From Prorocentrum cordatum (Eukaryota; Sar; Dinophyceae; Prorocentrales; Prorocentraceae): 64,000 nucleotides of DNA. Of the stretch, positions 54,001-64,000 are shown in pieces. Each line of letters begins with the position of its first letter. Position 1 is the stretch's first letter. Below the pieces are notes generated by a model. It made no database searches, had not been told where the DNA came from, and was given only the letters and a program-made list of their open reading frames with translations. The position numbers and the translations under genes were made by a program. Location: assembly GCA_963575745.1 (NCBI GenBank), contig CAUYUJ010019252.1, positions 56,001-120,000 of the forward strand, in the 5' to 3' direction.

Positions 54001-56557
54001 CGACGGGCGCCGCGCTGACCTTCTGCTTGCAGTGCGCGCCCCAGGGCTGGAGGCAGGATCCGCTGGTGATTGCGACGGGCATGGCTGTCCAGGCTTTCGC
54101 GGCCATGAGCTGGTCTGGCCAGGCCTCTCCTGCCGCCGTGCAGGCCTGCCTCAGGGACAGCAGCCGTCTGGCCTCGCTGCAGAGGCCGTGGGCCGCGGTG
54201 CGCGACCCTGTCTCGGCGCTGGTGCTCACGCTAGGGCGGGTCGGCTGGGGCCCCAGAGCTGGCGGGCGCGTCCTGACCGACAGGGGGGGGGGGGGGGCAG
54301 CGAGTTCGATGTCAAGAGGTTCTCGCCCGCCTTCCTCGCCGCCAGAGTCAAGGGGGACACGCGTCAGGCGGCATCGCTCGAGGAGTACGCCAGCAGGCCC
54401 GAGACCTTCTGGCAGTGGCGGCTGCCGCCGTGGTGGACGCCGATCAACCAGCTCCTCGGCGCCAAGGAGTCGGAATCCTGGACGGCTCACCACAAAGGCT
54501 GCCTGAGACGCTTGGCGTCGCTGGCCAGCTGGCCCCAGGCCCGACTGGCGAGGCATGGGCGTGAGATTGACCCGCTCTGCAGGCTCTGCGGCGCCGCCCC
54601 TGGGACGACGCACCACAGACACCACGTGTGCCCAGCCTGGGCGGCCTGGCGGCGGGACTACTGCCCGTGCCAAGTGAGACAGGCAGCGGAGCAGGCCCAC
54701 CGCATGGGGCCCCCCTTCGACGAGCTCTTCAGTCAGGGGCTCTTCGCCGACATCAGCCTCCTGGTGGCCAGGCCAGCCTGGGATGACAGCTGGGCGCGGC
54801 GATCCTGCGGGTGGGGGGATGGCATCTTGGTGGTGCCCGACGGGTCTTTTGTCTTCACCGACGGCTCGTGCCTGAACGGTGACTTCCCGCACGTCAGGAG
54901 CGCTGGCTGGGCGGTCATCGCGCACGGCCCCGAGGGGAGGCCCATCGCCGAGGCGTGGGGCGCAGTGCCCCCCAGCGGCCTCCCGTCGCAGACGGCCAAG
55001 GCGGGTGAGGACTACGCTGCCGCCATCGGCCTCGCCGACATCATCGGGAACTACACGCTGCTCAGCGACTGCCTGAGCACGGTGAAGGCTGCGTCTAACC
55101 TGTCCAAGGCCTGCGGCCCCAGCTCCCTGCACGCCCACGTGTGGGCTAGGGTTGGCGATGCAGCGGAGGGCGTCATCATACGCCACGTGCCCGCCCACCG
55201 CACCGAGGCCGCGGTGCAGGACGGGGATCTCATCCTCTTCGAGCTCGTGGGCAACAGGCGCGCCGACACCAGGGCTAAGGAAGGAGCGGCATTCCACGCC
55301 ATCGCGGAGCAGGACGCCCTGATGTTGGAGGGCTGCCTGGCTCGGGCGAAGGAGGTGGCCAGGTGCGCGGCGGCCCTCGAGGTGCACATCACCGACTCAG
55401 GGCTCAGGGATTCCTGGCCGCTCACCTCCCTGGACCTCGTGGACCTGGACCCCTTCGCTCCGACGCCCGCCCTGGAGCTGCTGCTGGAGGCCGAGGAGTC
55501 GACTGCCCGTGGCCCTGGCGGAGTGGCGGCCCTGGGGGCGGCAGCAGCGCTGGCGACGGCAGCGGCGGCCAGCCAGGGAGCCCAGGCCCAGGACCAGGTC
55601 GGCACGAAGGTCCGCAAGAGGAAGGAGGCAGGCGAGGGGCCCGTCGGGCCCAGTGATCCAGTCGCCGACGCGTCGAGCGCGTCGGCGGCCTTGCTTCGCG
55701 CGGTCCAGCGCCGACGCGCAGAGAAGGCGGAGCGGGCAGCGCCCTCGGCCGCGGGCGCACTGAGCCCGCCCCCGTCGGCTGTGTCGCAGCCCCCTCCCCC
55801 TCCTCCCTCAGTGGCCTCCCCTGCTACTGCGGCCGCCGCCTTGCCTCCGCGAGCCCTCTCGGGCCCTGCTGGCCAGGGGATGACCCCAGGGCCCCATTTT
55901 GAGACCCCAGACTCTGGCCAAATGTCGAGGGTTTCTTTTTCGAGTGTTCCGCGTGCTGGCCCGTCCCAGGACGACCCTGTTGAGTCGGGGGTCTGGGAGG
56001 TCAACGGCCACCGTCTTCGTGAATCACGCGCTTCTGGCGGCGATGGCCCTGAGTTTTTGGTGTGTGTGTGTGTGGCGTGCTGGATGTATTGCCTGAAGCC
56101 CCAGTACTGCCACAGGGGCCTAGCCAAGGCCTGCAGCGGGGCCCAGCGCGCGGACGACCCCAGGGCCAAAAAGGGCTCCAGGGCGCAGGCGCGAAACGAT
56201 TTCGCTAAGTCGATCCTGCCTGGGAAATCCACGCGGCCGATCGACCAGCTGGCTCGGCCCACAGCGGCCACCCGTGCCAGGTGGGCCGAGGCGCTAGGCT
56301 CGGTCGCGGGCCCTGACGGCATGGTGGACCCAGCGGCCCCTGCAGGCTTCAGAGCCCCCGCCGTGGAGCCCCCAGAGGTGCGGGATCGGGCACCAGCCCC
56401 GCCTACCCCAGGGAGGCTGTTCCGCCCTGGGCTCGAGGGAGCCCTGGGCTCCTTTGGCTTTGCCAGCGCTGCTGAAGCTCAGGGGCGAGGCAGCAGGGCC
56501 GCCAGGGCGGCCAGGAGGGCGGACCCCAGACCTGTGGTCGGTCTGAGCGCGGAGTGA
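51065..56557 (+). pseudogene. LINE 1 ORF2: EN, RT, zinc finger, RNase H (frameshifted)
   Basis: Frame 3 shows an APE-type endonuclease (VYLIQETRF, VVGADWNLEP, CDFFVISDAL, HPRVPVRLTF) and an RT with motif A VYFDISKFYEQI (Asp codon 53265), motif B AGCSCATTMARIML and a motif C region NVIYDISGHG. If DISGHG marks motif C, the first Asp of the usual YxDD pair is Tyr (codon 53541-53543). At a run of 15 G (54283-54297) the coding frame changes to frame 2. That frame continues with a zinc finger CRLC...HRHHVC, RNase H (FTDGSCLNGD, AGEDYAAAIG, LLSDCLST, HVPAHR, GNRRADTRAK), a Pro/Ala-rich linker and a Cys-rich end (CVCVACWMYC...KAC). The start of translation is unclear. The frameshift may be an assembly error in the homopolymer. 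Confidence 0.75.
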
Positions 56558-56687
56558 CGGTCGCGCTTCGGGGTCTGGGCCTGGTCGGCTGCGGGCCCGT
56601 GCAAGCTCTGTTTGCGGGGCCGTAAGACGGCGTCTGAACTTGTTTGTGCATGATAAGCCCCAGGGTGATAGGATAAAAAATAACAAA
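56558..56687 (+). other. LINE 1 3' UTR and A-rich tail
   Basis: 130 bp after the ORF2 stop, ending in an A-rich segment directly abutting the 3' copy of the duplication. Confidence 0.65.
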
Positions 56688-56701
56688 AATGCCATCACCG
56701 C
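56688..56701. repeat. 3' target-site duplication of LINE 1
   Basis: AATGCCATCACCGC, identical to 49849-49862. Its core GCCATCACCGC occurs a third time at 58028-58038. Confidence 0.6.
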
Positions 56702-57933
56702 GGCGCCAACTCGGCTGTGGCTGCCGCCGGGCGCGCGGCCTGCGAGTCCGCGCCGGGCGGCCTCGCGGCCGCTGACTCCCCGCGGGCCCCCTCCCCTCCT
56801 TCTCCGCCGCGCCTCCCTTCCGCGGCCAGGGATGTCGGCCCCGCCCTGGCTAGCCACCGGGGCGCCTGCGCGGCCTCGGCGCGCGGCCGCCGCGCGCCGC
56901 GCCGAGGCCGGGCGCGCGCAGGCGCGAGCGGCCCAGGCGCTGCTCCGCGCCTTCGGCGCCCTCCGGCACCAGCCCAGACCCCCTCGAGTTATGAAAAAAT
57001 CACGACGGGAGGTTTTTCATGTTTTTTTGGATTCTGGGGGCCCTCACCGGCCCTCGGGACCGTCAAAAAACGACTCTGGACGAAAAACCGGTCCCAGGGA
57101 ATTGGTCCAGACCGTTGGGGGTCGACGTCGTGAAAAATTCATGACGTCGGGGGTCTGGGAGGGGTGCCGCCCCACGCGCGTGGGCGCGGCGCTGGCTGAG
57201 GCGCTCGGTGCGGCGGCGGTCCCTCGTGCTTCCGCTGCCCCGCCGCCCGGGGCGGCTGCTCCTCCTGAAGCTGGACTTGGCGACGTTCGGCACGCAGGAG
57301 GTGGTGCACATGGCAGAGCTCCAGGTGATGCGGCGGCCAGCGCTGTTGGCTTGGAGGCGGGCGGCCAGGCTGCGGCGCCTTCCGCGCCTGGGGTGATCCC
57401 GAGGGTCTCTCCCTCACCGGCGCGGCCGCGCGGCGCAGGCTCTTCGGCAGCGGCGGGAGCGGCGGTTGCCGAGATCCCGAGGCGCGGCCTGGCGCGCTCC
57501 CTGGTCCCCGCGCCCAGGGGGAGCAGGCGGGAGGCCCCGCCGTCGGCGGCCTTCGGAGGAGGCGGGCCCGTCTTCCCCCTCGGCGCGGACCAGGAGCCGG
57601 CAGCTGGCCCTGCCGGCGTCGTCGGGCAGGCTCCTGCTGGACCCCCGACGGCTTCACCTGATGGCGAGAGTGCGCGCAAGGTGCGGCTCGCCCTTCGCGG
57701 ACTGGTGGCAGCTCTCGGCCTGGAGCGCGTCAACGGGCAAGGCACAGCGGCTCTGCACCTCAGCGGTGCCTCCCTCAGGCTTCTGGAGTTGTTGGATGTC
57801 GCTGACGCGCCGGAGACGGCGCAGCAGCTGGTGCTGTTCAACATCCAAGGCCCCCCCCGCCGACCGCTGGATTCTGAACGTCGCCCGTTCCCTTGGCCTG
57901 TCGGAGGCGGCTGTGGCGCATGTTGTGATGTGA
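56702..57933 (+). pseudogene. Retroposed unit with frameshifted unknown ORF
   Basis: GC-rich, with a frame open from before 56702 that becomes protein-like near its end (RKVRLALRGLVAALGLERVN, ASLRLLELLDVADAPETAQQ, LVLFNIQGPP). At a run of 8 C (57851-57858) the sensible reading moves to another frame, ADRWILNVARSLGLSEAAV, ending in VM and a TGA at 57931-57933. Downstream is a short tail region ending in 10 A (58015-58024), then CAC and the third copy of GCCATCACCGC. The unit thus ends like LINE 1, in an A-run at the same junction sequence. Family unknown. Confidence 0.4.
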
Positions 57934-58027
57934 GCCGTCGGCGGCGTTGCACTTTTTGCGCGCAATCCGCGCTGCGGCTTAGGTTGATTTTTTGCACGCA
58001 CGGGTTCGCCCTCGAAAAAAAAAACAC

Positions 58028-58813
58028 GCCATCACCGCACGGGGGAGCGGGGGGCGGGGAGCGGGGGGCGCGAGAATTGCTGCAGGCGGCGCGGCGTGCG
58101 GAGCGGGCGCGAGCTCGCCCGTGCTCGGGTCGAAAATTGTCCTGTCCCTATCCCCGTGGGAAGGAGCGGCCTTGACGCCGGCCAGAAGACCCGCGCGCAC
58201 CAGGCCCTCGCCGCCGCAGCCGAGGGAGGCGCGGCGAAGCCCGGATTCGTTGACCCAGGGGCGGCGCTTAAAGCGCTGCTTGCAGGACGAGGAAGAGATG
58301 CCCGCCGCCGCGCGCTCGCGTGGTATACCCGGCGACCGGCCCCCTCATTCCACGCAGCAGTGCAGCATGCGGCGCACCTGGGTTGCTCGCCCTTCCCATC
58401 GTCCAGGGCTTGCGCTCAGGCTCGGTATCTCTTGTTTTCCTTGCCTTAGAGGCTGCGTGGCGCATCGTCGCAGGGGAGGCCCGACGTTGCCCCATCAGTC
58501 AGACTACTGCTGCTGCATCTCGCCTTGGCCGACAGGGTCTTTGGGCCCGGGCGTGGCCCCCCCCTGGGTAACCCACTTCTTCCCTGGGCGTCCGTCGTCA
58601 CAACTCATGTGCAATGCATGCGTCTATTCGTGCACATGTAGACTTGTGTCGTTGTCGCGGGCGGGTGCTTGCTAGAACCTTCGCGCGCGCGAAGCGCGGG
58701 CGTGGTTCACGTTCCTTGATACAGGATCGCAGCGTGGGCCGATCCGCTGGACCCCCGTTTGCTACCCCGCCCGCAATTTCGTCCGACCCGACCATGAATT
58801 GTTCAGGCTGCGC
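58028..58813. other. Further unit between junction repeats, no gene recognised
   Basis: Starts at the third GCCATCACCGC and ends at the first GTATCCCCACCA. The open frames lack recognisable domains. Contains G-runs near 58041-58070. Confidence 0.35.
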
Positions 58814-59145
58814 GTATCCCCACCAGCATTATCTCGCCCTGCGCCCCAGCCGAGCCCGTCCCGCTTCCTGGATCTGTCCTTGTGAGCCGTCAATCAAAAA
58901 AGTATCCCCACCAACTCCCGGTCTTCCCGGCGATCTGCAGCTTCCGACGCGTTGCATTCGTGCACCCAGGCAGTGTTGGTATTCAGCTACAGCCATACCC
59001 TTCCCTTCACCGGCCCGCCGCTGAGGTGTTGCGTGAGGCTCCGCCTCGCCGCTTTAGGTTAATTCGTCGTTGCGTGCCCCGCTTGGACTGGACTCGCCGC
59101 TGGCGCGCTCGCCTGCGGCCGCTGACTAAAAAAGTATCCCCACCA
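58814..59145. repeat. GTATCCCCACCA junction repeat, three copies
   Basis: Exact 12-mers at 58814-58825, 58902-58913 and 59134-59145. The second and third are each preceded directly by AAAAAA. The intervals (about 88 and 232 bp) look like short A-tailed inserts, each repeating the same target. Confidence 0.65.
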
Positions 59146-59281
59146 GCCTACTCAGAAACCCTGCCCTTCAGAGCTGACGGGAAAAGGGACGAAGAGACAC
59201 ATCTAGGGAAACGAAACGAGCAAAGGGGTGGCCTTGGAAGGCCTCTTTGGGCCATCCCTGGGTGCCGCGTGGGGGCGACGG

Positions 59282-59340
59282 GGGGAGGAGGAGGAGGAGG
59301 AGGAGGAGGAGGAGGAGGAGGAGGAGGAGGAGGAGGAGAA
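59282..59340. repeat. (GGA)n microsatellite
   Basis: About 19 GGA/GAG triplets followed by a duplicated ACATCACGTTAA-type segment (59346-59368). Confidence 0.95.
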
Positions 59341-59505
59341 AGTTAAACATCACGTTAAACATCACGTCCAACAGTACCGAGGTCATGAAAAAGGCTCTTT
59401 TTGCTCTTGGGCCTCCATCACGAACCTAGGTACAGACTTCAATATTGGCAAGGTCAGAGCGAGTAAAGGGTGCAGAGCTAAAAGAAATCCCGATGGAAAC
59501 ACAAT

Positions 59506-61040
59506 GTGAAACGTTCCCCAACATACGTCGTCTTCGGGACCGTGTTCAAGGGAAGCCACAAAAAGGTCAAAACATTCACTTGCGGGGTAATGCCGTCGAT
59601 CTGCTATGGAGAGGAGGTCCAATGGCATTCGCCAAAAGAGATCCGCAAACTCAGTATTTTAACATCCAAGTTTCTTGGCACGTGGTCTGCAGGTGCCGCA
59701 GCCGACCTGTGCAAGCCGACGGCAGACCCCATCCACCACGCCAGCGCCACCCTCAGGAGGTATTGCAGCGAATGGTGGATGACCACAGACGCGCAGATAA
59801 AGACGAGAGACACGCTGAGCCCGAAAAACCTTCGCCCCAGCTTCGAGTACTCCAGTGCATTTTATGGGCAGCAGGCCAGTAAAGCGAGCTGGCAGCATCG
59901 AGATCGCAGCCCGATCACCGACACCTTGTTTTGGATCGAGCAGGCAGGTTGGAAGTTCAAGGGCCCCGCCAAATTGATTATCGCCAGCAACATCGAGTTA
60001 AACCTCACCGAGAACTCGCCAGGTATGATCCAGAAACTGTTCGTGGCGGACCTCCAAACGCACCTCCTGGACAAGGCGGTTAAACGTATGCACCAGTCCC
60101 CTGAGGACCCCGACGAAGACCCTCACCCCAGGGCCCAAGCTATCCGTGAGAGAGACCTATGGGGATGTCCGTTCAGCAAGGTTTGGAACAGCGCGAAATG
60201 GAGCTTCGAGGCCAAGAAGATTCTGAAACATCTTGTATGCGGGACCGTCCCTACCAGTCACGTTCTTTGGAAGAGAGGATACCAGATGGAGCCTACTTGC
60301 CAGTATTGCGGCCTGTGCGACACTGTGTTTCACAGGCTTTGGCACTGCCCCCACGGCGACGCAGCCCGTGCGCAGGTAGATGCTGTTATGATCCAAGTCA
60401 CGAGGAATTCCGTCCGTAAGGACCCCCTGTACACCAGCCTCGGAATACCAACACCAGAGATTGTTCAGCCTCCGCCCGAGGAGGACATTGTAGAGTACAT
60501 CGACAGGCCGGGGGGGATTGATCCGTTCGGTTTCACGGGCCCTACGAAGGTTTTCATCGAAGGGAACTGTTGGCCCGAGCGGGCTGGACTGCGACCGAAA
60601 CCACCGCAGGAGGAGACTTTAAAAGAGTCTTTCGAGGCCCAGTGCCACGCAAATGCCCCCAAAGTGCGACCTGGGCCGAATATCACGGGCTTTAGAAAAC
60701 AATCGAGCATCTGTGGCAGGACCCCGCTAGGATAGGCGAGGACGAAATAGAGATCCACGCCGGTTGCAGCGTGCTGATCACAGGCTGCACATTTTCGTTC
60801 AGAGCGCTCGACGGGACCACTCAGCAGGCTGGCCACTGGAGCCAGATCCAGAAATTAGATAAAGAGTTCAGTATTCACAAAGTAAAAGCTCACCAATCTT
60901 TGGTCCGTGGAGATAGAGAGTGGGCAGAACACCCCCTTGTGATCGGAAGCGCCTGGGCCGACACCATGTGCCGTGAAGCTGCCCGAGTTTCTGCGGTCCC
61001 CCAGGATGCCGAGCATGGAAAGGAAACCCTGGACGGATGG
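59506..61040 (+). pseudogene. LINE 2 ORF2 fragment: zinc finger and RNase H
   Basis: Frame 1 to 60735 reads YVVFGTVFKGSHKKVKTF, RRYCSEWWMTTDAQIK, and a zinc finger CQYCGLCDTVFHRLWHC (C-x2-C-x7-H-x4-C) as found after the RT of many LINEs. KVFIEGNCW stands where RNase H usually has TDGS, so the first Asp appears changed to Glu. The frame then moves to frame 3: TWAEYHGL, an in-frame TAG, KTIEHLWQDPARIGEDE, FSIHKVKAHQSL and GSAWADTMCREAA. The last two match the RNase H end (His and Asp). One frameshift and one nonsense codon make it non-functional as read. Confidence 0.6.
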
Positions 61041-61052
61041 TTTGTGTTTTTT

Positions 61053-61190
61053 CCCAACCATCATGTGGTGTTGGGTCCTCGTTTTGAAGAGACGGTGCCC
61101 CGCGTCTCCTTCCTCCTCCTCCCGCTGCCTCCTCCCAACCATCCTGTGGTGTTGGGTCCTCGTTTTGAAGAGACGGTGCCCCGCGTTCCT
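61053..61190. repeat. 81-bp direct repeat, 2 copies
   Basis: CCCAACCATC(A/C)TGTGG plus GTTTTGAAGAGACGGTGCCC occurs at 61053 and 61134, right after the RNase H region and before the 90-bp array. Confidence 0.85.
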
Positions 61191-61239
61191 CCTCATCCTC
61201 CTCTGCCCCCTCCTCCCTCCTCCCCCTCCGCGTCAGCCA

Positions 61240-62900
61240 CACCCACTTCGGCACACCCCTCACACGTTTCGTGGCCCCATAGGGAGCCCCACCGAGCCCC
61301 AGTGCTGCCGCCCGCATGCGTCACGCACACCCAATCGGCACACCCCTCACACGTTTCGTGGCCCCATAGGGAGCCCCACCGAAGGCCCCACTGCTGCCGC
61401 CCGCATTCGTCACGCACACCCAATTCGGCACACCCCTCACACGCTTCGTGGCCCCCTAGGGAGCCCCACCGAAGGCCCCAGTGCTGCCGCCCGCATGCGT
61501 CCCGCACACCCAATTCGGCACACCCCTCACACGTTTCGTGGCCCCATAGGGAGCCCCACCGAAGGCCCCAGTGCTGCCGCCCGCATGCGTCCCGCACACC
61601 CAATTCGGCACACCCCTCACACGTTTCGTGGCCCCATAGGGAGCCCCACCGAAGGCCCCAGTGCTGCCGCCCGCATGCGTCCCGCACACCCAATTCGGCA
61701 CACCCCTCACACGTTTCGTGGCCCCATAGGGAGCCCCACAGAAGGCCCCAGTGCTGCCGCCCGCATGCGTCCCGCACACCCAATTCGGCACACCCCTCAC
61801 ACGTTTCGTGGCCCCATAGGGAGCCCCACCGAAGGCCCCAGTGCTGCCGCCCGCATGCGTCCCGCACACCCAATTCGGCACACCCCTCACACGTTTCGTG
61901 GCCCCATAGGGAGCCCCCGAAGGCCCCAGTGCTGCCGCCCGCATGCGTCACACCCAATTCGGCACACCCCTCACACCGTGGCCCCATCACAGCGGGGTTT
62001 CGTGGCCTCATAGGGAGCCCCACCGAAGGCCCCAGTGCTGCCGCCCGCATGTTTCCCGCACGCCCACTTCGGCACACCCCTCACACGCTTCGTGGCCCCG
62101 TAGGGAACCCCACAGAAGGCCCCAGCGCTGCCGCCCGCATGCGTCCCGCACACCCAAGTCGGCACACCCCTCACACGTTTCGTGGCCCCATAGGAAGCCC
62201 CACCGAAGGCCCCAGTGCTGCCGCCCGCATGCGTCACGCACACCCAATTCGGCACAACCCTCACACGCTTCGTGGCCCCATAGGGAGCTCCACCGAAGGC
62301 CCCAGTGGCGGCGCTCACATGCGCATGCGTCCCGCACACCCATTTCGGCACACCCCTGACAGGTTTCGTGGCCCCATCATCCACCGGAGGCCCCAGCGGC
62401 GGCGCTCACATGCGCCACCCACACCCACCCAATTCAGCACACCCCTCACACGTTTCGTGGCCCCATAGGGAGCTCCGAGCTCCACCGAAGGCCCCAGTGG
62501 CACCGCCCGCATGCGTCACCACCCGCACCCAATTCGGCACACCCCTCACACGCTTCGTGGCCCCATAAGGAGCTGCACCGAAGGCCCCAGTGGCGGCGCT
62601 CACATGCGTCCCCGCCACACATCCCAGTACACCCCTCACGCGCTTCGTGGCCCCATAGGGAGCTCCACCGAAGACCCCAGCAGCGGCCCTTACATGCGTC
62701 TCCGCCACCCATCCCGCCCTCCCCCCGCATCAGCATCATGTTTCGGGGACCCATAGGGAGCTCCACTGGAGGCCCCAGTGGCGGCCCTCACATGCGCTTC
62801 CGCCACCCATGTCGGCACGCCCCGCGCGTGTTTCATGTCCCCATATGGAGCTTCGCCGAATGCCCCAGTGGCACCCATCTCGGCACACCCCTCACACGTT
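61240..62900. repeat. 90-bp tandem array, about 18 copies
   Basis: The unit includes CCCGCACACCCAATTCGGCA, CACCCCTCACACGTTTCGTG, GCCCCATAGGGAGCCCCACC and GAAGGCCCCAGTGCTGCCGC. The first copies are almost identical; those after about 61900 diverge and vary in length. At 90 bp the unit keeps frame, and the RNase H frame runs open through it to 62468 as a 30-residue period (HPSHVSWPHREPHRRPQCCR). Confidence 0.97.
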
Positions 62901-62929
62901 CCGTAGTCCTATGGGGAGTTCCATTGAAG

Positions 62930-63409
62930 ATGAAACCCGCAGCTGCGGTACTGACAACTGCATATGGTTGGGTTCTTCGCCAGGCTAATGTTTTCAAAGC
63001 TGCTGTTTCAACTTCAGAGCTCTGGCCCCCTGCCAGAGAAATTCACGAACCCTGTTCAAAGTCCGAGCCTAGAGGCCACCCCCCCAAGACACCCAGCGGC
63101 ATTGTGTTTTGTGGAATGGTAGAATGCGGCAGTGTTTTCGTTGCGCTCGCTCTTTCAGGAGCCCGCCCAGTAGCGGGAAGTGCTGCGTTTTTTGTTCCCC
63201 CATCCTTTGGGGAACTCGTTCGGGGTGCGGCCACCAGCGGGAGACCTCACCGCTTGTGGGCTGCACAGATCGAAAAGTCGGATGTTCCAGTTTTGTGTTG
63301 TACGCGCTGCGGGCCATATTGCACGAAGACGCCCAGGCATTTCCTGGGCCCGTGCAAGCATGTCAAGACCGCGCAGCTGCGAGATTTCAGGCGAGGACTC
63401 GTGCCCTGA
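62930..63409 (+). CDS. LINE 2 C-terminal zinc-finger module
   Basis: Open from an ATG at 62930 to TGA 63409: MKPAAAVLTTAYGWVL, SGARPVAGSAAFFVPPSF, RPHRLWAAQIEKSDVPVLC and CTRCGPYCTKTPRHFLGPC followed by LRDFRRGLVP. The Cys pattern (C-x2-C...C) after HRLW resembles the Cys-rich end of LINE 1 ORF2 (CVACWMYC...KAC), so I read it as the C-terminus of the LINE 2 protein, split off by the array. It could be a separate gene with the same domain. Confidence 0.4.
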   Translation: MKPAAAVLTTAYGWVLRQANVFKAAVSTSELWPPAREIHEPCSKSEPRGHPPKTPSGIVFCGMVECGSVFVALALSGARPVAGSAAFFVPPSFGELVRGAATSGRPHRLWAAQIEKSDVPVLCCTRCGPYCTKTPRHFLGPCKHVKTAQLRDFRRGLVP

Positions 63410-63582
63410 CCCAAGGGCACACGTCTCAGCAGGCCCTGGAGGATCCTCCACAGCGCCGCCTCATGGTGGAGGGACGGGGTCGAGCGGGTCGGGGAGGGGT
63501 CCTTGCAGCCGCTCCCATCCGAGGAGTCGGCTAAGCACGAGAGGGTAGGCGAGCTATGATTTGGCTGCCCTCCAGATGCCCA

Positions 63583-63640
63583 TGAATGAATGAAAGAACG
63601 AATGAATGAATGAATGAATGAATGAATGAATGAATGAATC
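63583..63640. repeat. (TGAA)n microsatellite, probable LINE 2 tail
   Basis: About 13 TGAA units, slightly interrupted at the start. Several LINE clades end in a short microsatellite instead of poly(A); its place after the C-terminal module fits. Confidence 0.6.
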
Positions 63641-63649
63641 AACGAGGAA

Positions 63650-63760
63650 GACAAGGAGGACGAAGAGGACGAGGAGGACGAGGAGGACGAGGACGAGGAT
63701 GAGGATGAGGACGAGGAGGATGATGACTAGGACGAAGACGACGCGGACGAGGACTCATGG
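63650..63760. repeat. GAC/GAG-type degenerate microsatellite
   Basis: GAGGACGAGGACGAGGATGA-type sequence. It would code Glu/Asp repeats forward; no gene supported. The rest of the window to 64000 shows nothing recognisable. Confidence 0.85.
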
Positions 63761-64000
63761 AACCATCTAGAGGTAGTCTTGCGGTTACTACTGTTGCTGC
63801 TGCTGGTGCTCTCTTGGAGTTCGGGGGGCCCGCTTGGAACCCTCTTGATAATCCTGGAAGGCTTCTTGGGATCATCTTGGAAGCCATCGATTACAGGATG
63901 GGGGGGTCCCCAACTCAGCTCCCCCCCTCAGGAGCCAGCAAACCGCTTCTTGGGGCTCTTTTGAAGCGCTCGTGGGCTCTCTTGGAGCGGTATTGGGGCC

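Larger units (their letters stand above)
49863..56687 (+). mobile_element. LINE 1, near full-length non-LTR retrotransposon
   Basis: Holds ORF1 (49994-51064), ORF2 with endonuclease, RT, zinc finger and RNase H (to 56557), a short 3' UTR and an A-rich tail (AGGATAAAAAATAACAAAAA). It is flanked by a 14-bp duplication. The layout fits I/R1-like LINE groups that carry RNase H; the clade was not determined. Confidence 0.8.
59506..63640 (+). mobile_element. LINE 2, 5'-truncated non-LTR retrotransposon
   Basis: Contains the part of ORF2 after the RT (zinc finger, RNase H), a 90-bp tandem array, a Cys-rich C-terminal module and a (TGAA)n microsatellite tail. The 5' end is not defined and no RT motif remains. 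Borders are inferred from the coding order shared with LINE 1. Confidence 0.55.

Noticed and set aside
63583-63640. Telomere-like repeat
   Set aside because: The unit TGAA does not match known eukaryotic telomere repeats, and the run is short and internal.

Overview
The window looks like nuclear DNA of a dinoflagellate. It is very GC-rich and crowded with simple repeats and minisatellites. It holds two non-LTR retrotransposons whose ORFs run EN-RT-zinc finger-RNase H, two Pif1-type helicase reading frames, and sequences resembling the dinoflagellate spliced leader beside retroposed units. No species is assigned. Nothing argues for a bacterium: there are no Shine-Dalgarno-led operons, and a conserved GT-AG intron is visible. 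Many ORFs without ATG or with extreme composition are only stop-free repeat DNA, and most recognisable genes carry stops or frameshifts.

Layout. 1-6,822 (+): 3' part of a Helitron-type Rep/helicase gene, open at the left edge, followed by copies of a 23-bp repeat that also occurs inside the ORF. 7,300-18,400 (+): degenerate plus-strand genes (a possible hAT-like transposase, an unknown gene, and copy A of an uncharacterised gene family) plus a 30-bp minisatellite and foldback elements. 18,478-21,218 (-): a Pif1-like helicase pseudogene. 21,300-25,320: 52-bp, CTG and AG repeats flanking copy B. 25,420-28,330 (+): copy C. 28,390-34,680: two 21-bp minisatellite arrays enclosing two related repeat blocks. 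34,956-38,600 (+): copy D, the least damaged family member. 38,700-42,770: microsatellites, a MITE-like element and a roughly 2.1-kb tandem array with a 122-131 bp unit. 43,400-48,300 (-): lower-GC DNA with an Arg/Asp-rich gene, a possible Copia remnant and a GIY-YIG endonuclease ORF. 49,849-56,701 (+): a nearly full-length LINE with a 14-bp target-site duplication. 56,700-59,150: shorter retroposed units ending in A-runs at recurring junction sequences. 59,506-63,640 (+): a second, 5'-truncated LINE containing a 90-bp tandem array and ending in a (TGAA)n tail.

The most unusual signal is a 10-bp motif, GCCTCTGGCG (usually CTGCCTCTGGCGC). By hand count it occurs about 61 times between 7,531 and 38,614, always on the plus strand. 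It lies in exons, in an intron and between genes, and it is absent from the minus-strand helicase and from the rest of the window. It has no stop codon in any of six frames and appears in proteins as ASGA, LPLA or CLWR. The four related genes A-D, which carry it, share a C-terminal domain I cannot match to a known family.
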